A DNA stretch of 64,000 nt from the NCBI RefSeq assembly GCF_003013475.1, contig NZ_PXZO01000002.1, positions 334,339-398,338 of the forward strand, given 5' to 3'. The position numbers and the translations under genes were made by a program. Shown here piece by piece: positions 51,499 to 61,885 of the stretch (position 1 is the first letter of the stretch; each line of letters opens with the position of its first letter). The notes below the pieces were generated by a model. The model saw only the letters and a program-made list of their open reading frames with translations, was not told the DNA's origin and did not search any database. This DNA comes from Brevibacillus porteri. Lineage in GTDB: Bacteria > Bacillota > Bacilli > Brevibacillales > Brevibacillaceae.

Positions 51499-52479
51499 TT
51501 AAAAATCGAGGACTTGAGTCAGACCATCTACTACGCGTTTTACGTCAGGCAGCCATACATCTTCTGCTTGTGCAAACGGGTAAACGGTATCTGGTGCTGT
51601 AATACGCAGTACTGGTGCTTCGAGGTGCAGGATCGCACGCTCGTTGATTTGCGTGATGATTTCTGCCGCAACACCAGACGTTTTTTGTGCTTCTTGAACG
51701 ACGATCGCACGGTTTGTTTTCTTCACAGAATCCACGATGGTATCGATATCGAGTGGGCTGATGGTGCGCAGGTCGATTACTTCTACTTTTGCTCCACGCG
51801 CTTTCTCGATTTCTTCTGCTGCTTTCAGGCTGGTATGCACCATCGCACCATAGGTGATGATGGTAACATCGCTACCTTCTTTTACTACGTTTGCTTTGCC
51901 GAGTGGAATCGTGTACTCGCCTTCTGGAACTTCTTGACGGAAGGAACGGTACAGCTTCATGTGCTCGAGGAATACAACTGGATCGTTGTCGCGAATCGCG
52001 GAGATCAACAGTCCTTTTGCATCATACGGGTTGGAAGGGATAACTACTTTCAGTCCCGGAGTTTGCATCATCAAGCCTTCCAAAGAGTCAGCATGCAACT
52101 CAGGCGTTTTCACACCGCCACCAAATGGGGAGCGGAATGTAACTGGGCTCGTGAAGCGACCGCCGGAACGATAACGCATACGAGTAGCTTGAGATGCAAT
52201 AGCATCGAATGTTTCAAATACGAAACCAAAGAACTGAATTTCTGCTACTGGACGGAAGCCGTTTACGGAAAGACCAACAGCCAAACCGCCGATTCCGGAC
52301 TCAGCGAGTGGCGTATCGAAAACGCGTTGCTCGCCGAACTCAGCTTGCAGACCTTCTGTTGCACGGAACACCCCGCCGTTGTTACCTACGTCTTCACCGA
52401 AGACAAGAACGGTTTCATCGCGCTTCAACTCTACGCGCATTGCATCCGTAATGGCTTGAACCATTGTCATTTGTGCCAT
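51499..52479 (-). CDS. pdhB: Pyruvate dehydrogenase E1 beta subunit
   Basis: 326 residues. Family motifs include ALRVE-type [50 protein letters not shown] and [12 protein letters not shown]. With E1 alpha it decarboxylates pyruvate and reductively acetylates the lipoyl group. It starts three bases after the pdhA stop. Confidence 0.95.
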   Translation of the reverse strand: MAQMTMVQAITDAMRVELKRDETVLVFGEDVGNNGGVFRATEGLQAEFGEQRVFDTPLAESGIGGLAVGLSVNGFRPVAEIQFFGFVFETFDAIASQATRMRYRSGGRFTSPVTFRSPFGGGVKTPELHADSLEGLMMQTPGLKVVIPSNPYDAKGLLISAIRDNDPVVFLEHMKLYRSFRQEVPEGEYTIPLGKANVVKEGSDVTIITYGAMVHTSLKAAEEIEKARGAKVEVIDLRTISPLDIDTIVDSVKKTNRAIVVQEAQKTSGVAAEIITQINERAILHLEAPVLRITAPDTVYPFAQAEDVWLPDVKRVVDGLTQVLDF

Positions 52480-52482
52480 GGC

Positions 52483-53724
<1,242 letters not shown>

Positions 53725-53747
53725 TTACAGCCCGTTTGCAACACCCT

Positions 53748-53776
53748 GTTATATTGCAGTCAAAATACCTGTTTAA
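53748..53776 (-). promoter_or_regulatory. Candidate sigma-A promoter of the pdh operon
   Basis: TTAAAC (53771-53776) and TATAAC (53748-53753) are 17 bases apart on the minus strand. An imperfect inverted repeat (53711-53745) lies just downstream in the leader. Confidence 0.5.
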
Positions 53777-53895
53777 CGTGTTATAGTATTGATATTACAG
53801 GGTTTATTTCCTCTCTGTTATCATTTACTATATAAGCTGTATCAGTTTTTTTCAAGGCTTAGTTTTTCAATTGAGCAAACAGGGAGTGTGAATCG

Positions 53896-54630
53896 ATGTC
53901 TGACTATGTAAAGCGAACCATAATGAAAGAAGAAGTGCCCAGCATCCACGTGGACACTCCCCGTTCGGTCAAAGTATACCTACCACCGGGGTACAATGAG
54001 CTTCTTTCTTACCCTGTTGTGTATTGCCAGGATGGGAACGACTTTTTTACGATGGGGCGAATCGCGACCATCTCCAATCAATTGATTCTGGAAGAAGGTA
54101 TCGAACCCTACATCGTCGTCGGTGTCTCAGTCGATCGCAACAAGCGCACGAGCGAGTATTCTCCATCGGGGTCGAGAAACGCAGCTTATCAGCGTTTTTT
54201 CACTGAAGAGCTGATTCCTTACATAGAGGAGCATTATCCTGTACGCCGTGATCCTGCTTCACGTGTGCTGGCAGGAGACTCTTTAGGTGGAACCGTTTCT
54301 TTGCATCTCGCATTGGAAAACCCCGACCTCTTTCCACAGGTACTCGCGCTATCCGGGGCGTTTTTCCAAACGACACTCGACCCGCTTTTGAATCAGTCCA
54401 GCTTATCCTGGCTGCGAATCTGGATGGTCGTTGGCCTCGATGAGACAGCTGTGGAAACAAGTGCGGGTACCTTCGATTTCGTGCAATGGAATCGCGAGGC
54501 AAAACAGATTCTTGAGGACAAACAAGCTACCTTGTCCTACCGAGAAAAACCAGGGAATCACGTCTGGGGTTTGTGGCAAAAAGAGCTGCCTGACGCCTTG
54601 CGTTACTTCTTCCCCCCTCCCCGTCTGTAA
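53896..54630 (+). CDS. Esterase family alpha/beta hydrolase
   Basis: 244 residues. The nucleophile elbow GDSLGG, the preceding SVKVYLPPGY and YCQDGNDF segments, and a C-terminal histidine (GNHVWGLW) fit the esterase D/enterochelin-esterase-like family. There is no signal peptide, so it acts in the cytosol. The substrate is unknown. It diverges from the pdh operon. Confidence 0.85.
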   Translation: MSDYVKRTIMKEEVPSIHVDTPRSVKVYLPPGYNELLSYPVVYCQDGNDFFTMGRIATISNQLILEEGIEPYIVVGVSVDRNKRTSEYSPSGSRNAAYQRFFTEELIPYIEEHYPVRRDPASRVLAGDSLGGTVSLHLALENPDLFPQVLALSGAFFQTTLDPLLNQSSLSWLRIWMVVGLDETAVETSAGTFDFVQWNREAKQILEDKQATLSYREKPGNHVWGLWQKELPDALRYFFPPPRL

Positions 54631-54633
54631 CCA

Positions 54634-54825
54634 TTACGAGCCATTGATTTCTTTAATATCCTCGTACCCGTAGTAGCGGCCATCCACCAGGAAAATGCCT
54701 TGGTGGTTGGCTTTTTCAATTTCGCCCGCAACCTGATTGGCGTCGTTGAGGACGATGTTGACAATCTTGCTCTCGTCCCGTTTCATTTGATTGAGAATGC
54801 GTTCTCGCTCTTTAGCCGAGATCAT
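54634..54825 (-). CDS. Small hypothetical protein (63 residues)
   Basis: ATG at 54825 is six bases after GAGGG; the ATG two codons earlier abuts the site. The sequence (MISAKERERILNQMKRDESK, VNIVLNDANQVAGEIEKA, GIFLVDGRYYGYEDI) suggests a small alpha/beta domain. It converges with the esterase gene, separated by three bases. Family unknown. Confidence 0.65.
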   Translation of the reverse strand: MISAKERERILNQMKRDESKIVNIVLNDANQVAGEIEKANHQGIFLVDGRYYGYEDIKEINGS

Positions 54826-54913
54826 ATCCATCCCTCTTTTCCCCTATGTTGGATAGCTATAGTATTTCATTGGCGGGTCTGAATTACACACAAGCGAGTC
54901 AACCGAATGGAAC

Positions 54914-54960
54914 CAAAAAAAGCCTTGCCGCTCTCCCATTTTCCGGACACGGCAAGACTT
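54914..54960 (-). terminator. Terminator after the oligopeptide-binding protein gene
   Basis: AGCCTTGCCG pairs with CGGCAAGACTT (one mismatch) across a 19-base loop, with seven plus-strand A residues for the U-run. Confidence 0.78.
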
Positions 54961-54974
54961 TGCTACGTCTTTAT

Positions 54975-56618
54975 TTATTGTTCGATGGTTGTATATTTAA
55001 AATCTCTACCACCAAACGGGTTGATCAAAAATCCTTTGACCTTGTCATTTTTTATATAGGGTCTTGCGCCATAGTACACAGGGGCAATTGGCATTTCCTC
55101 CATTAAGATGGTCTCTGCCTCACGCATGATCGCATTACGCTTCGTCGGGTCTTTTTCCAAGTAACTCTGTACGATTAGCTCTCGGTATCTAGCATTTTCC
55201 CAAGCAGCATCGTTCGTCCCCACTGTTTTGTCCTTGAAAATTTCCAGGAAATTGATGGGGTCGTTAAAATCAGCACCCCAATTTCGGTAGGCAAACTGAT
55301 AGTTTTTGGAGCGCTTGTTTTGTAAAAAAACTTTTTCCTCCAAGCCACTGATTTTCACATCAACACCTAGGCTTCTTTTCCATTGATCCTGAAGAGCTTC
55401 AGCCAGCTTTTTCTGACGATCATCACCTGATCCATATGTGTAAGTCACTTCTGGCATCGTCGAAAGCCCCAGCTCCTTTAACCCTTCCGCCAATAACTGT
55501 TTGGCTTTGTCTACATCCTCTTGAAAATAGTCATTTCCGCTGAGTTGCATAGAGGGCGGAACCCATGCAAAAGCGGCAGGCACCCCTGTCTGTACGATTC
55601 CGTCTACGAGAGGCTGCCGTTGGATGGAATACGAGAAGGCTTGTCGAATCTTTTTATTCGTAAAAGGGGGCATGGTTGTATTAAAGGTGACGGCAACTGT
55701 ATTCGGATACGGCGCCATTACGATTTTTCCTTCATCCTGTAAAGCGGGGATCACATCGACGGGCAACACGTAGGTTGGATGCCCTCCCCAATCCAAATCA
55801 CCAGAATCAAACAACGCTTGAGCGGTGTTGGTATCGGTAATCATGCTCCACACGATTTTGTCGAGCTTCACGGTATCTTTGTCATGATACTTCTCGTTTT
55901 TCACAAGAACCAATTTGTTTTTATGCTCCCACAGCTCCATTTTGAATGGGCCGTTGCCCACGTAGTTGTCTGGAGACGCTGCCCAATTCGGATGTGCCTC
56001 CAAGGTCTTTTTATGTAAAGGAAACAATGTCGGGAAAGCCGTCAGCTCGTAAAAAAACGGAGCTGGCGAATTGAGCTTGACCTCTAGTGTAAAATCGTCT
56101 AACGCTTTGACCCCTACGTCTTCATGCGATCCTTTCCCTGTGTTGAATTCCTCTGCTCCTTTAATGAAATAAAGCATGTAAGCATATTCGGATGCTGTCT
56201 TCGGATCGAGATTTCTTTTCCAGGCGAACTCAAAATCATGGGCGGTTACCGAATCTCCGTTGCTCCATAACGCATTCGCCTTCAATTTGAACGTGTACGT
56301 CGTCAAATCCTCGGATACCGTATAACTGTCGGCAATTGCGTTGGCTATTTTTCCATCCGGTCCATAGCGAGTTAATCCTTCAAAACAGGCAGTAATGACA
56401 TCAAAGGAAGTGCCATCGGAAGCAAGTCCAGGATCTGCTGTCGGAGGCTCTCCACCGTCTGCATTCCAATTCAGTACCCTCTCTTTTCCTGTTGGCTGCG
56501 CTGGTTGAGATGCCTGATCATTCGGTTTGTTCGTTACCGCCGTTTCACTTGTACTACAGCCCGCTAAAACTTGAAGTAGCAAGAAGCAGCTCAAAACGAA
56601 GCTCATCCTCTTTCTCAT
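54975..56618 (-). CDS. Oligopeptide ABC transporter substrate-binding lipoprotein
   Basis: 547 residues from ATG at 56618. A lipoprotein signal ends in LLQVLAGC. The solute-binding family 5 pattern is clear: LNWNADGGEPPTADPGLASD, FEGLTRYGPDGKI, YTFKLKANALWSNGDSVTAHDFEFAWKR, YVGNGPFKMELWEHKN and FTNKKIRQAFSYSI. It binds peptides for an Opp/Dpp-type importer. No permease or ATPase genes are adjacent, so it is an orphan binding protein. Confidence 0.93.
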   Translation of the reverse strand: MRKRMSFVLSCFLLLQVLAGCSTSETAVTNKPNDQASQPAQPTGKERVLNWNADGGEPPTADPGLASDGTSFDVITACFEGLTRYGPDGKIANAIADSYTVSEDLTTYTFKLKANALWSNGDSVTAHDFEFAWKRNLDPKTASEYAYMLYFIKGAEEFNTGKGSHEDVGVKALDDFTLEVKLNSPAPFFYELTAFPTLFPLHKKTLEAHPNWAASPDNYVGNGPFKMELWEHKNKLVLVKNEKYHDKDTVKLDKIVWSMITDTNTAQALFDSGDLDWGGHPTYVLPVDVIPALQDEGKIVMAPYPNTVAVTFNTTMPPFTNKKIRQAFSYSIQRQPLVDGIVQTGVPAAFAWVPPSMQLSGNDYFQEDVDKAKQLLAEGLKELGLSTMPEVTYTYGSGDDRQKKLAEALQDQWKRSLGVDVKISGLEEKVFLQNKRSKNYQFAYRNWGADFNDPINFLEIFKDKTVGTNDAAWENARYRELIVQSYLEKDPTKRNAIMREAETILMEEMPIAPVYYGARPYIKNDKVKGFLINPFGGRDFKYTTIEQ

Positions 56619-56802
56619 TGAGACCATCCCCCTTGATTCCATTCGATTCCATACACCAGTAAACGCTATCGCTTTATCACACTACCATGATAACGCAAGT
56701 GTAGACGAAACAAATCAGACGGTATGGCGAAAAACAGAGCGCATATAGACTCTTATTTTGTACAAATTGTCTAACTATTTAGAATCAACTGTTGATACAA
56801 AT

Positions 56803-56832
56803 AAAAAAGCCAGTCTTCCCTTCGACTGGCTA
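56803..56832 (-). terminator. Terminator after the threonine aldolase gene
   Basis: AGCCAGTC and GACTGGCT pair around an 8-base loop, with a six-base U-run on the minus transcript. Confidence 0.85.
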
Positions 56833-56848
56833 CAAGCGGTTGAAACGA

Positions 56849-57874
56849 TTACACCGTTTCCAATAATTGCTCAACTGCTTCCACAACGGTCTCGATATGT
56901 TGATCGCTAATGTGTCGATGCGTCGTAAAGCGAATGACGTACTCGTCAAAATCAACAGCGAGCACTCCTTTTTCCTCCAAACGCTCCAAGAAGGCGACAG
57001 CTGTTTGTCCAATCGAGTCTGTATTCACCAGCACGATATTCGTCTCGACTTGCTCGACCTGAAGCGATAGCTGGCGCAAGCCTTTTGCCAATTGCTGTGC
57101 CCGTTCATGGTCTTCTGCCAATCGTTCGGCCATCTGTGTCAGAGCGATAATGCCTGGTGCTGCCAAATACCCTGCCTGACGCAGCCCGCCTCCTACTTTT
57201 TTTCTCCACCATCTCGCTTCTTCGATAAACGCACGATCTCCAGCCAAAATGGAACCCACCGGAGCACTCAGCCCTTTGGACAAACAAATCTGAACGGTAT
57301 CGGCAAAAGCGCTTAGCTCACTGACTGCAACACCTTGAGCCACAGCCGCATTGAAGAGACGAGCACCGTCCAAATGAACGGGAATACCGTGTTTTTGTGC
57401 TGTATCATAGACACTCTTCATTTGCGCAACAGAGATTACCGCCCCGCCAGCGCGATTATGCGTATTTTCGAGACAGATCAATTTTGTGCGAGGAAAATGG
57501 ATATTGTTGCCCCGAATCGCCCTCTCTACATCTTCTGCACGTAGAGCACCACGTTCTCCAACCAGCGTCCTTGTTTGTACGCCAGCCAATGCCGACATAG
57601 CGCCGCCCTCATAGTAAAAAATGTGCGAATCCGCTTCCGCAATGACCTCGTCTCCGTTAACACAATGCGTCAAAACAGCGACCTGATTGCCTTGCGTGCC
57701 ACTTGTTACGAACAGAGCAGCTTCCTTTCCGAGTATTTCAGCCGCGATCGCTTCTAAACGATTGACCGATGGGTCCTCTCTATAAACATCATCACCAACC
57801 TCCGCTTCCACCATTGCTCGAAGCATCTCCTCGGTTGGTTTCGTAACGGTATCGCTGCGCAAATCGATTTTCAT
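56849..57874 (-). CDS. ltaE: Low-specificity L-threonine aldolase
   Basis: 341 residues from ATG at 57874 (MKIDLRSDTVTKPTEEML), behind GGAAGGAG. Motifs are DDVYREDPSVNRLE, FVTSGTQGNQVA, ENTHNRAGG, HLDGARLFNAAV and the PLP lysine in CLSKGLSAPVGS. It cleaves threonine or allo-threonine to glycine and acetaldehyde. It is monocistronic. Confidence 0.92.
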   Translation of the reverse strand: MKIDLRSDTVTKPTEEMLRAMVEAEVGDDVYREDPSVNRLEAIAAEILGKEAALFVTSGTQGNQVAVLTHCVNGDEVIAEADSHIFYYEGGAMSALAGVQTRTLVGERGALRAEDVERAIRGNNIHFPRTKLICLENTHNRAGGAVISVAQMKSVYDTAQKHGIPVHLDGARLFNAAVAQGVAVSELSAFADTVQICLSKGLSAPVGSILAGDRAFIEEARWWRKKVGGGLRQAGYLAAPGIIALTQMAERLAEDHERAQQLAKGLRQLSLQVEQVETNIVLVNTDSIGQTAVAFLERLEEKGVLAVDFDEYVIRFTTHRHISDQHIETVVEAVEQLLETV

Positions 57875-57998
57875 AGATGACTCTCCTTCCACCGTATTGT
57901 CATTCTCTAGACATATCGTAACACTTTCAACATTGCATCCTGTTTTTCCTCTTGCTAAGATGGAGGGGTAACTTACATACAGTTAGGGGATTTGACCT

Positions 57999-58301
57999 GT
58001 GAAACTAAAAATCACTCGTAACGCTGCCAAGCAATTGGCTCCAATCATCGAGGCAGAAGAAGACAAAGAATTGAAACTGCGCGTTTATATTACTCACTCT
58101 CACGGTGATCATGCACACTACGGACTCGCTCTGGACAAGCCAACAGAAGAAGATGTTGTGATCTCGACCGACAAAGAGATCGATGTGATTGTGAAAAAGG
58201 ATGAGCCATTGCTGGAAGGCATCATCATTGATTACCTTTTCTTGCCACAAGAAGGTTTTGTTATTACCAACCCTTCCAAAGGTAACACAGGCGACCACTA
58301 A
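57999..58301 (+). CDS. HesB/IscA-fold protein lacking all cysteines, His-rich
   Basis: 100 residues from GTG at 57999. The fold pattern (MKLKITRNAAKQLAPII, KLRVYITHSHG, HYGLALDKP, VISTDKEIDVIV, IIDYLF, FVITNP) is that of A-type Fe-S carriers. Where those have CSGxxYG, this protein reads HSHGDHAHYG, and it has no C-terminal Cys-Gly-Cys. There is not one cysteine in the chain, so it cannot carry a cluster through cysteines. The histidine cluster could bind another metal (inference). Confidence 0.8.
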   Translation: MKLKITRNAAKQLAPIIEAEEDKELKLRVYITHSHGDHAHYGLALDKPTEEDVVISTDKEIDVIVKKDEPLLEGIIIDYLFLPQEGFVITNPSKGNTGDH

Positions 58302-58313
58302 GCATGATACAGA

Positions 58314-58350
58314 TAAACCCTCTGCTTTTTTACAGGCAGAGGGTTTTCTT
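58314..58350. terminator. Bidirectional terminator between HesB-like and helD genes
   Basis: AAACCCTCTGC and GCAGAGGGTTT form an 11-bp perfect stem, with T-rich flanks on the plus strand. Confidence 0.88.
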
Positions 58351-58364
58351 TGATGATGAGAATC

Positions 58365-60620
58365 TTATTCGTCAGTAGACATACTATACAGCGCTGTCGG
58401 TAAATCTTTCAGCAACGGTGAAGATACGTCATCAACCTGCGTCATAACAAGACGATGGACAGGACGTGTCATCGCGACATACAACAGTTTTGCGTCCCAT
58501 TCATTATTTTGATAGGCGTCTACATCCAGTAGAATGACCACATCAAACTGCAAGCCTTTTGTTAAGAAAGCAGGCATGATGGTTACGCCACCCGGAAATT
58601 GGTTATCTTTCGTTCCTAACAGGGTTAAATCAGCTATTTTGTCTTGCAGGCCTTTATGTGCTTTTTTACTCGCTTGAATGGTTTTCGCTACGATCGCAAT
58701 CGTTTTGAAGCCTTCCGCCTGGTAGGCTACCACACGCGAAGAGATGTCCTCCCACAGTTGCGCTCGTGAGCGAGCCTTGACCATGATTGGTTTTTCACCA
58801 TGTCGCAAAACCGGTTTTGCCAATACCGTCTCGGGCAAATCAATTTGCCGCAACACTTCATTGGCACAGCGCATGATCTCAATGGTCGAACGATAGCTTT
58901 GTGACAACGTATAATAGGAAGGAAATAGCTGTGCAAAAATCCCCTTCGTCAACTCTTCCCAGGCATGAATCCCCCGGTAGCTATGAATACCTTGCGCAAT
59001 ATCTCCCACGATCGTTAGCGAGTTTCGCTTAGTTGCCAATGCAATGACGGCTATTTCTAACGCACTCAAGTCTTGTGCTTCATCCACGACCGTATGATCA
59101 AAATGCTCTGCCTTATTCATTCCTTCAACAATATGCTGCAAGTATAGCAATGGCGCGATATCTTCCGGCTCCAATCTCTCCTCTGCAAACAATGCAGCGC
59201 TAGACTGAGTCACATCACGGACAACTTCGTCTGAAATGTCAGCAGGTACGAGCTTGCGCAGCAATTCCTCGTCAGCAATCAACTCGCGATAAGCTGCGAA
59301 GATTTCCAGTCTCGGAAACGAAGTCAGGTACGTATCTAGTATCTGCTCCAGCATTTTCTCGAATTTGTACAAGCCTTCTTTGTCCAAATCGACTTTTCGC
59401 TCTCGCAAATGGGCAAACAATTGCTTGTTCATTTCTTGTTTCAAATGCTTGCGAAGCGCTTCTACCCGTCGATGATACGGCATATTGGCGAATTGCTCCA
59501 AGAAGCATTGGCGAATAAAATCACCCGGAATTGAAAATACTTGCTTCGTTTTGTTGTATAAAAAGCTGAGCTTCTTGAAAGGAATTCTTGTTTCGACGAT
59601 ATGCCGAATGTATTGCTCCAGGGCCTCCCGACAAGCGAGCGATCCTTTGAAGCGAAGCCTGTTTCGTGTCATTTCTTGCTGGCGCTCATCCTGCCCCTCT
59701 TCGAAGAACAATTGAAGAGGCTTATCAGGACTCACGATTCTCCATCCTTTTGGCAGCAGAGGCTTCAGAAGACGCGCTGCCCAATCTACAAAAGTAGACT
59801 GTTGAACATCATCGACTCCCAGCTCAGGCAAAACCTCGGATATATAGGTAAGAAACATCCGGTTAGGTGCAAAAACCATGAACTTTTTGGACATCATGGA
59901 ATCCTGGTAGTTATAAATCAAATAGGAGAGTCGGTGCAGAGCAATCGTTGTTTTTCCGCTCCCCGCTACTCCTTGCACAACAATGGGCCGTTCTTTTTCC
60001 GCCCGGATAATATCATTTTGCTCGGATTGAATCGTAGCGACGATGTCTTTTAGCCTACTATCGTTTGCCTGATTCAGATTGGCTGCCAAGAATTCATCAA
60101 TGAAGCCCTCTTGCAAAAATTCGTCGGGATGCCCCATCTCGCGGTTAATTGTTTCTTTTACCGCTCCATCATAGATGCCGACGATCTTTCCGTCTTCGAT
60201 CGCAAAATTACGCTTTAGTCGAACTTCACCACGCACGATCTCGCGTCCCATCCGGTAAAACGCTTCTTTGCTCTCACCGGAATAATAAAGACTGGCGATA
60301 GGCGCGCGCCAATCCACGACGACAGAATCAAACGTATCGCTGCGTACAATTCCCCGTTTTCCTATGTAGACCTCATCCAGCTCGTAGATTTCATCTTTCA
60401 AGAAATCCACTCTGCCGAAATATGGCTTCTCTCGACCCTGATCTTCCAGGTAGCTCAATTCCTTAGCCTTTTTATAGTTAACAACCTGTTTGACATAATC
60501 ATCTGTTGCCTCGCGAATATCATTGCGAAGCTGCTCCATTTCTTCGTCGATCGCTGAAATTGTTTCATCCAGCTTTTTTTGTTCCCATTCATAATCACGA
60601 TGCTGTGTACTCACATTCAT
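58365..60620 (-). CDS. helD: HelD-type UvrD-like helicase (RNA polymerase recycling factor)
   Basis: 751 residues. The N-terminal coiled coil (WEQKKLDETISAIDEEMEQL) is followed by YFGRVDF, the GKRGI segment and VVDWRAPIASLYY, all typical of HelD. Walker A is VVQGVAGSGKTTIALHR and Walker B region is VVDEAQDLSALE. Later helicase motifs are YRSTIEIM, LTKGLQFDVVIL and YVAMTRPVHRL. HelD removes stalled RNA polymerase from DNA using ATP. Confidence 0.92.
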   Translation of the reverse strand: MNVSTQHRDYEWEQKKLDETISAIDEEMEQLRNDIREATDDYVKQVVNYKKAKELSYLEDQGREKPYFGRVDFLKDEIYELDEVYIGKRGIVRSDTFDSVVVDWRAPIASLYYSGESKEAFYRMGREIVRGEVRLKRNFAIEDGKIVGIYDGAVKETINREMGHPDEFLQEGFIDEFLAANLNQANDSRLKDIVATIQSEQNDIIRAEKERPIVVQGVAGSGKTTIALHRLSYLIYNYQDSMMSKKFMVFAPNRMFLTYISEVLPELGVDDVQQSTFVDWAARLLKPLLPKGWRIVSPDKPLQLFFEEGQDERQQEMTRNRLRFKGSLACREALEQYIRHIVETRIPFKKLSFLYNKTKQVFSIPGDFIRQCFLEQFANMPYHRRVEALRKHLKQEMNKQLFAHLRERKVDLDKEGLYKFEKMLEQILDTYLTSFPRLEIFAAYRELIADEELLRKLVPADISDEVVRDVTQSSAALFAEERLEPEDIAPLLYLQHIVEGMNKAEHFDHTVVDEAQDLSALEIAVIALATKRNSLTIVGDIAQGIHSYRGIHAWEELTKGIFAQLFPSYYTLSQSYRSTIEIMRCANEVLRQIDLPETVLAKPVLRHGEKPIMVKARSRAQLWEDISSRVVAYQAEGFKTIAIVAKTIQASKKAHKGLQDKIADLTLLGTKDNQFPGGVTIMPAFLTKGLQFDVVILLDVDAYQNNEWDAKLLYVAMTRPVHRLVMTQVDDVSSPLLKDLPTALYSMSTDE

Positions 60621-60652
60621 TCCCCCTCACATGTATCGTGTCATTGAACGAC

Positions 60653-61018
60653 TCAGGACCATTGCCTGGCCAACCATATTCCAACCGCACAAGAAAGTAG
60701 ACCGACTCCCAAACTAAGCAGAGCGTACAAAGTGCCACGTAACAGGTGGCCTTCTCCCCAAAAAGAGACTACTTCCAAGGAGAAGCTTGAGAAAGTCGTA
60801 AATCCTCCCATGACCCCCGTTGCAAATAAGAGGTAGAGTGTCGGAGATAAAAAGCCACGTTCTTTCCCCAGCACGAACAAGATGCCGATGATCAAAGATC
60901 CACAAACATTGGCGATCCAGGTTCCCCACGGCCATCCCGGCTGATTCGCGAGCAAAGACAATAGGTAGCGCAAAAGAGAGCCAACTGCTCCTCCAACCGC
61001 CACAGCTATCCACGCCAT
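60653..61018 (-). CDS. crcB: CrcB/Fluc fluoride channel
   Basis: 121 residues from ATG at 61018, behind GGGAGGG. Four membrane segments carry the family motifs GGAVGSLLRYLLS, WPWGTWIANVCGSLIIG and TGVMGGFTTFSSFSLE. The protein works as a dual-topology dimer that exports fluoride. A terminator of the upstream gene lies about 40 bases before the start, leaving no room for a fluoride riboswitch. No second crcB copy is adjacent. Confidence 0.93.
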   Translation of the reverse strand: MAWIAVAVGGAVGSLLRYLLSLLANQPGWPWGTWIANVCGSLIIGILFVLGKERGFLSPTLYLLFATGVMGGFTTFSSFSLEVVSFWGEGHLLRGTLYALLSLGVGLLSCAVGIWLARQWS

Positions 61019-61059
61019 CGCTTTCCCTCCCTGGCTATCACAGCTTATGTATGTCACAG

Positions 61060-61092
61060 AAAAAGACACCCTAGCGTCAAGCGAGGATGTCT
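61060..61092 (-). terminator. Terminator after the DUF896 gene
   Basis: GACACCCT pairs with AGGATGTC (one G-U in RNA) around an 11-base loop, with five plus-strand A residues for the U-run. Confidence 0.8.
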
Positions 61093-61113
61093 GTCGTATC
61101 AGTAATTGTTATC

Positions 61114-61311
61114 TTACTGTTTTGGCTTATTTTCTTCAAGGTCTTCCACATAACGGATGGAATCCAAATTTGCTCTCAATGAAAGCTTAACGGCGTCAAT
61201 GTACTTTTGACGCAATGCTTTTTGTTCGAGCTTTTCCTCTTCGGTCAAACCTTCTTCGCGCGATTTTTTGACCAATTCGTTGATGCGTTTAATTTCTGCG
61301 TCAGATACCAC
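61114..61311 (-). CDS. DUF896 (YnzC-like) protein
   Basis: 65 residues from GTG at 61311, behind GGGAGG. The three-helix pattern EIKRINELVKKSREEGLTEE, EQKALRQKYIDAVKLSLRA matches the YnzC/DUF896 family. In B. subtilis ynzC belongs to the LexA-controlled yneA operon, and here the gene likewise follows yneA. Confidence 0.9.
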   Translation of the reverse strand: MVSDAEIKRINELVKKSREEGLTEEEKLEQKALRQKYIDAVKLSLRANLDSIRYVEDLEENKPKQ

Positions 61312-61387
61312 TGCTGGTTCCTCCCACTCTGTAGTAGTGCCGCTTCATTATACCACATTCGAATGATCCCGCAAGACAGCCGAACAC

Positions 61388-61723
61388 TTACGGAGTATCA
61401 GGAAGGATGAGAGTCTGACCTGGGTAAATCCTGTTGCTCTCTAAACCGTTCGCATCCTTAATTTCTATTATATAGTCCCGAACATCCATCTGATCTGTAT
61501 TGTATTGAACAGCTAACGACCACAGGCTATCTCCAGATTGTACGGTTACTTCTATGCCTTGTGGCTCCTCCATTGGCGAAGAAGCAAACACTAGTTCGGT
61601 TAACAGGTAAAAAAAGAGAGTAAATGTAATAAGAAACAAGAGAGCTTGTCCTCTCGTGATACCAAAACGAACACGACGTTCTTCTTTTTTCTCGAAACGA
61701 TTACGTACTGTCAATGAATTCAT
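61388..61723 (-). CDS. yneA: YneA-like cell division suppressor (LysM)
   Basis: 111 residues from ATG at 61723, behind GAGGAGG. A short basic N-terminus is followed by one membrane span (ALLFLITFTLFFYLLTELVFA) and a C-terminal LysM domain (VQSGDSLWSLAVQYN, IYPGQTLILP). YneA is made during the SOS response and delays septation. It diverges from lexA with SOS boxes between them. Confidence 0.9.
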   Translation of the reverse strand: MNSLTVRNRFEKKEERRVRFGITRGQALLFLITFTLFFYLLTELVFASSPMEEPQGIEVTVQSGDSLWSLAVQYNTDQMDVRDYIIEIKDANGLESNRIYPGQTLILPDTP

Positions 61724-61739
61724 AATAATAGCCTCCTCA

Positions 61740-61793
61740 CAAACATACGTTCTGATCACTTGTAGCCTCATAATAAATGAGAACATATGTTCA
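61740..61793. promoter_or_regulatory. Two SOS (LexA) boxes on the yneA side
   Basis: CAAACATACGTTCT (61740-61753) and AGAACATATGTTCA (61780-61793) each match the Bacillus consensus CGAACRNRYGTTYC at 12 of 14 positions. They lie within 70 bases of the yneA start. Confidence 0.8.
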
Positions 61794-61807
61794 TGTCAAC
61801 AAATAAT

Positions 61808-61864
61808 CGAACTTATGTTTGTCGAACGCAAGCTCCCATGGTATAATATAGGAAAATATGTTCG
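61808..61864. promoter_or_regulatory. Three SOS (LexA) boxes over the lexA promoter
   Basis: CGAACTTATGTTTG (61808-61821) and CGAACGCAAGCTCC (61823-61836) match at about 12 of 14 positions. CGAACATATTTTCC on the minus strand (61851-61864) matches at 13 of 14. They cover the lexA promoter, which fits autoregulation. Confidence 0.75.
61819..61847 (+). promoter_or_regulatory. Promoter of lexA
   Basis: TTGTCG (61819-61824) and TATAAT (61842-61847) are 17 bases apart. The SOS boxes overlap both elements. Confidence 0.75.
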
Positions 61865-61885
61865 AGAAATCAGGGGTGTCTTTCT

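Noticed and set aside
61019..61060. Possible fluoride riboswitch before crcB
   Set aside because: Only about 40 bases separate the upstream terminator from the start codon, too few for the crcB motif, and no matching sequence is visible.
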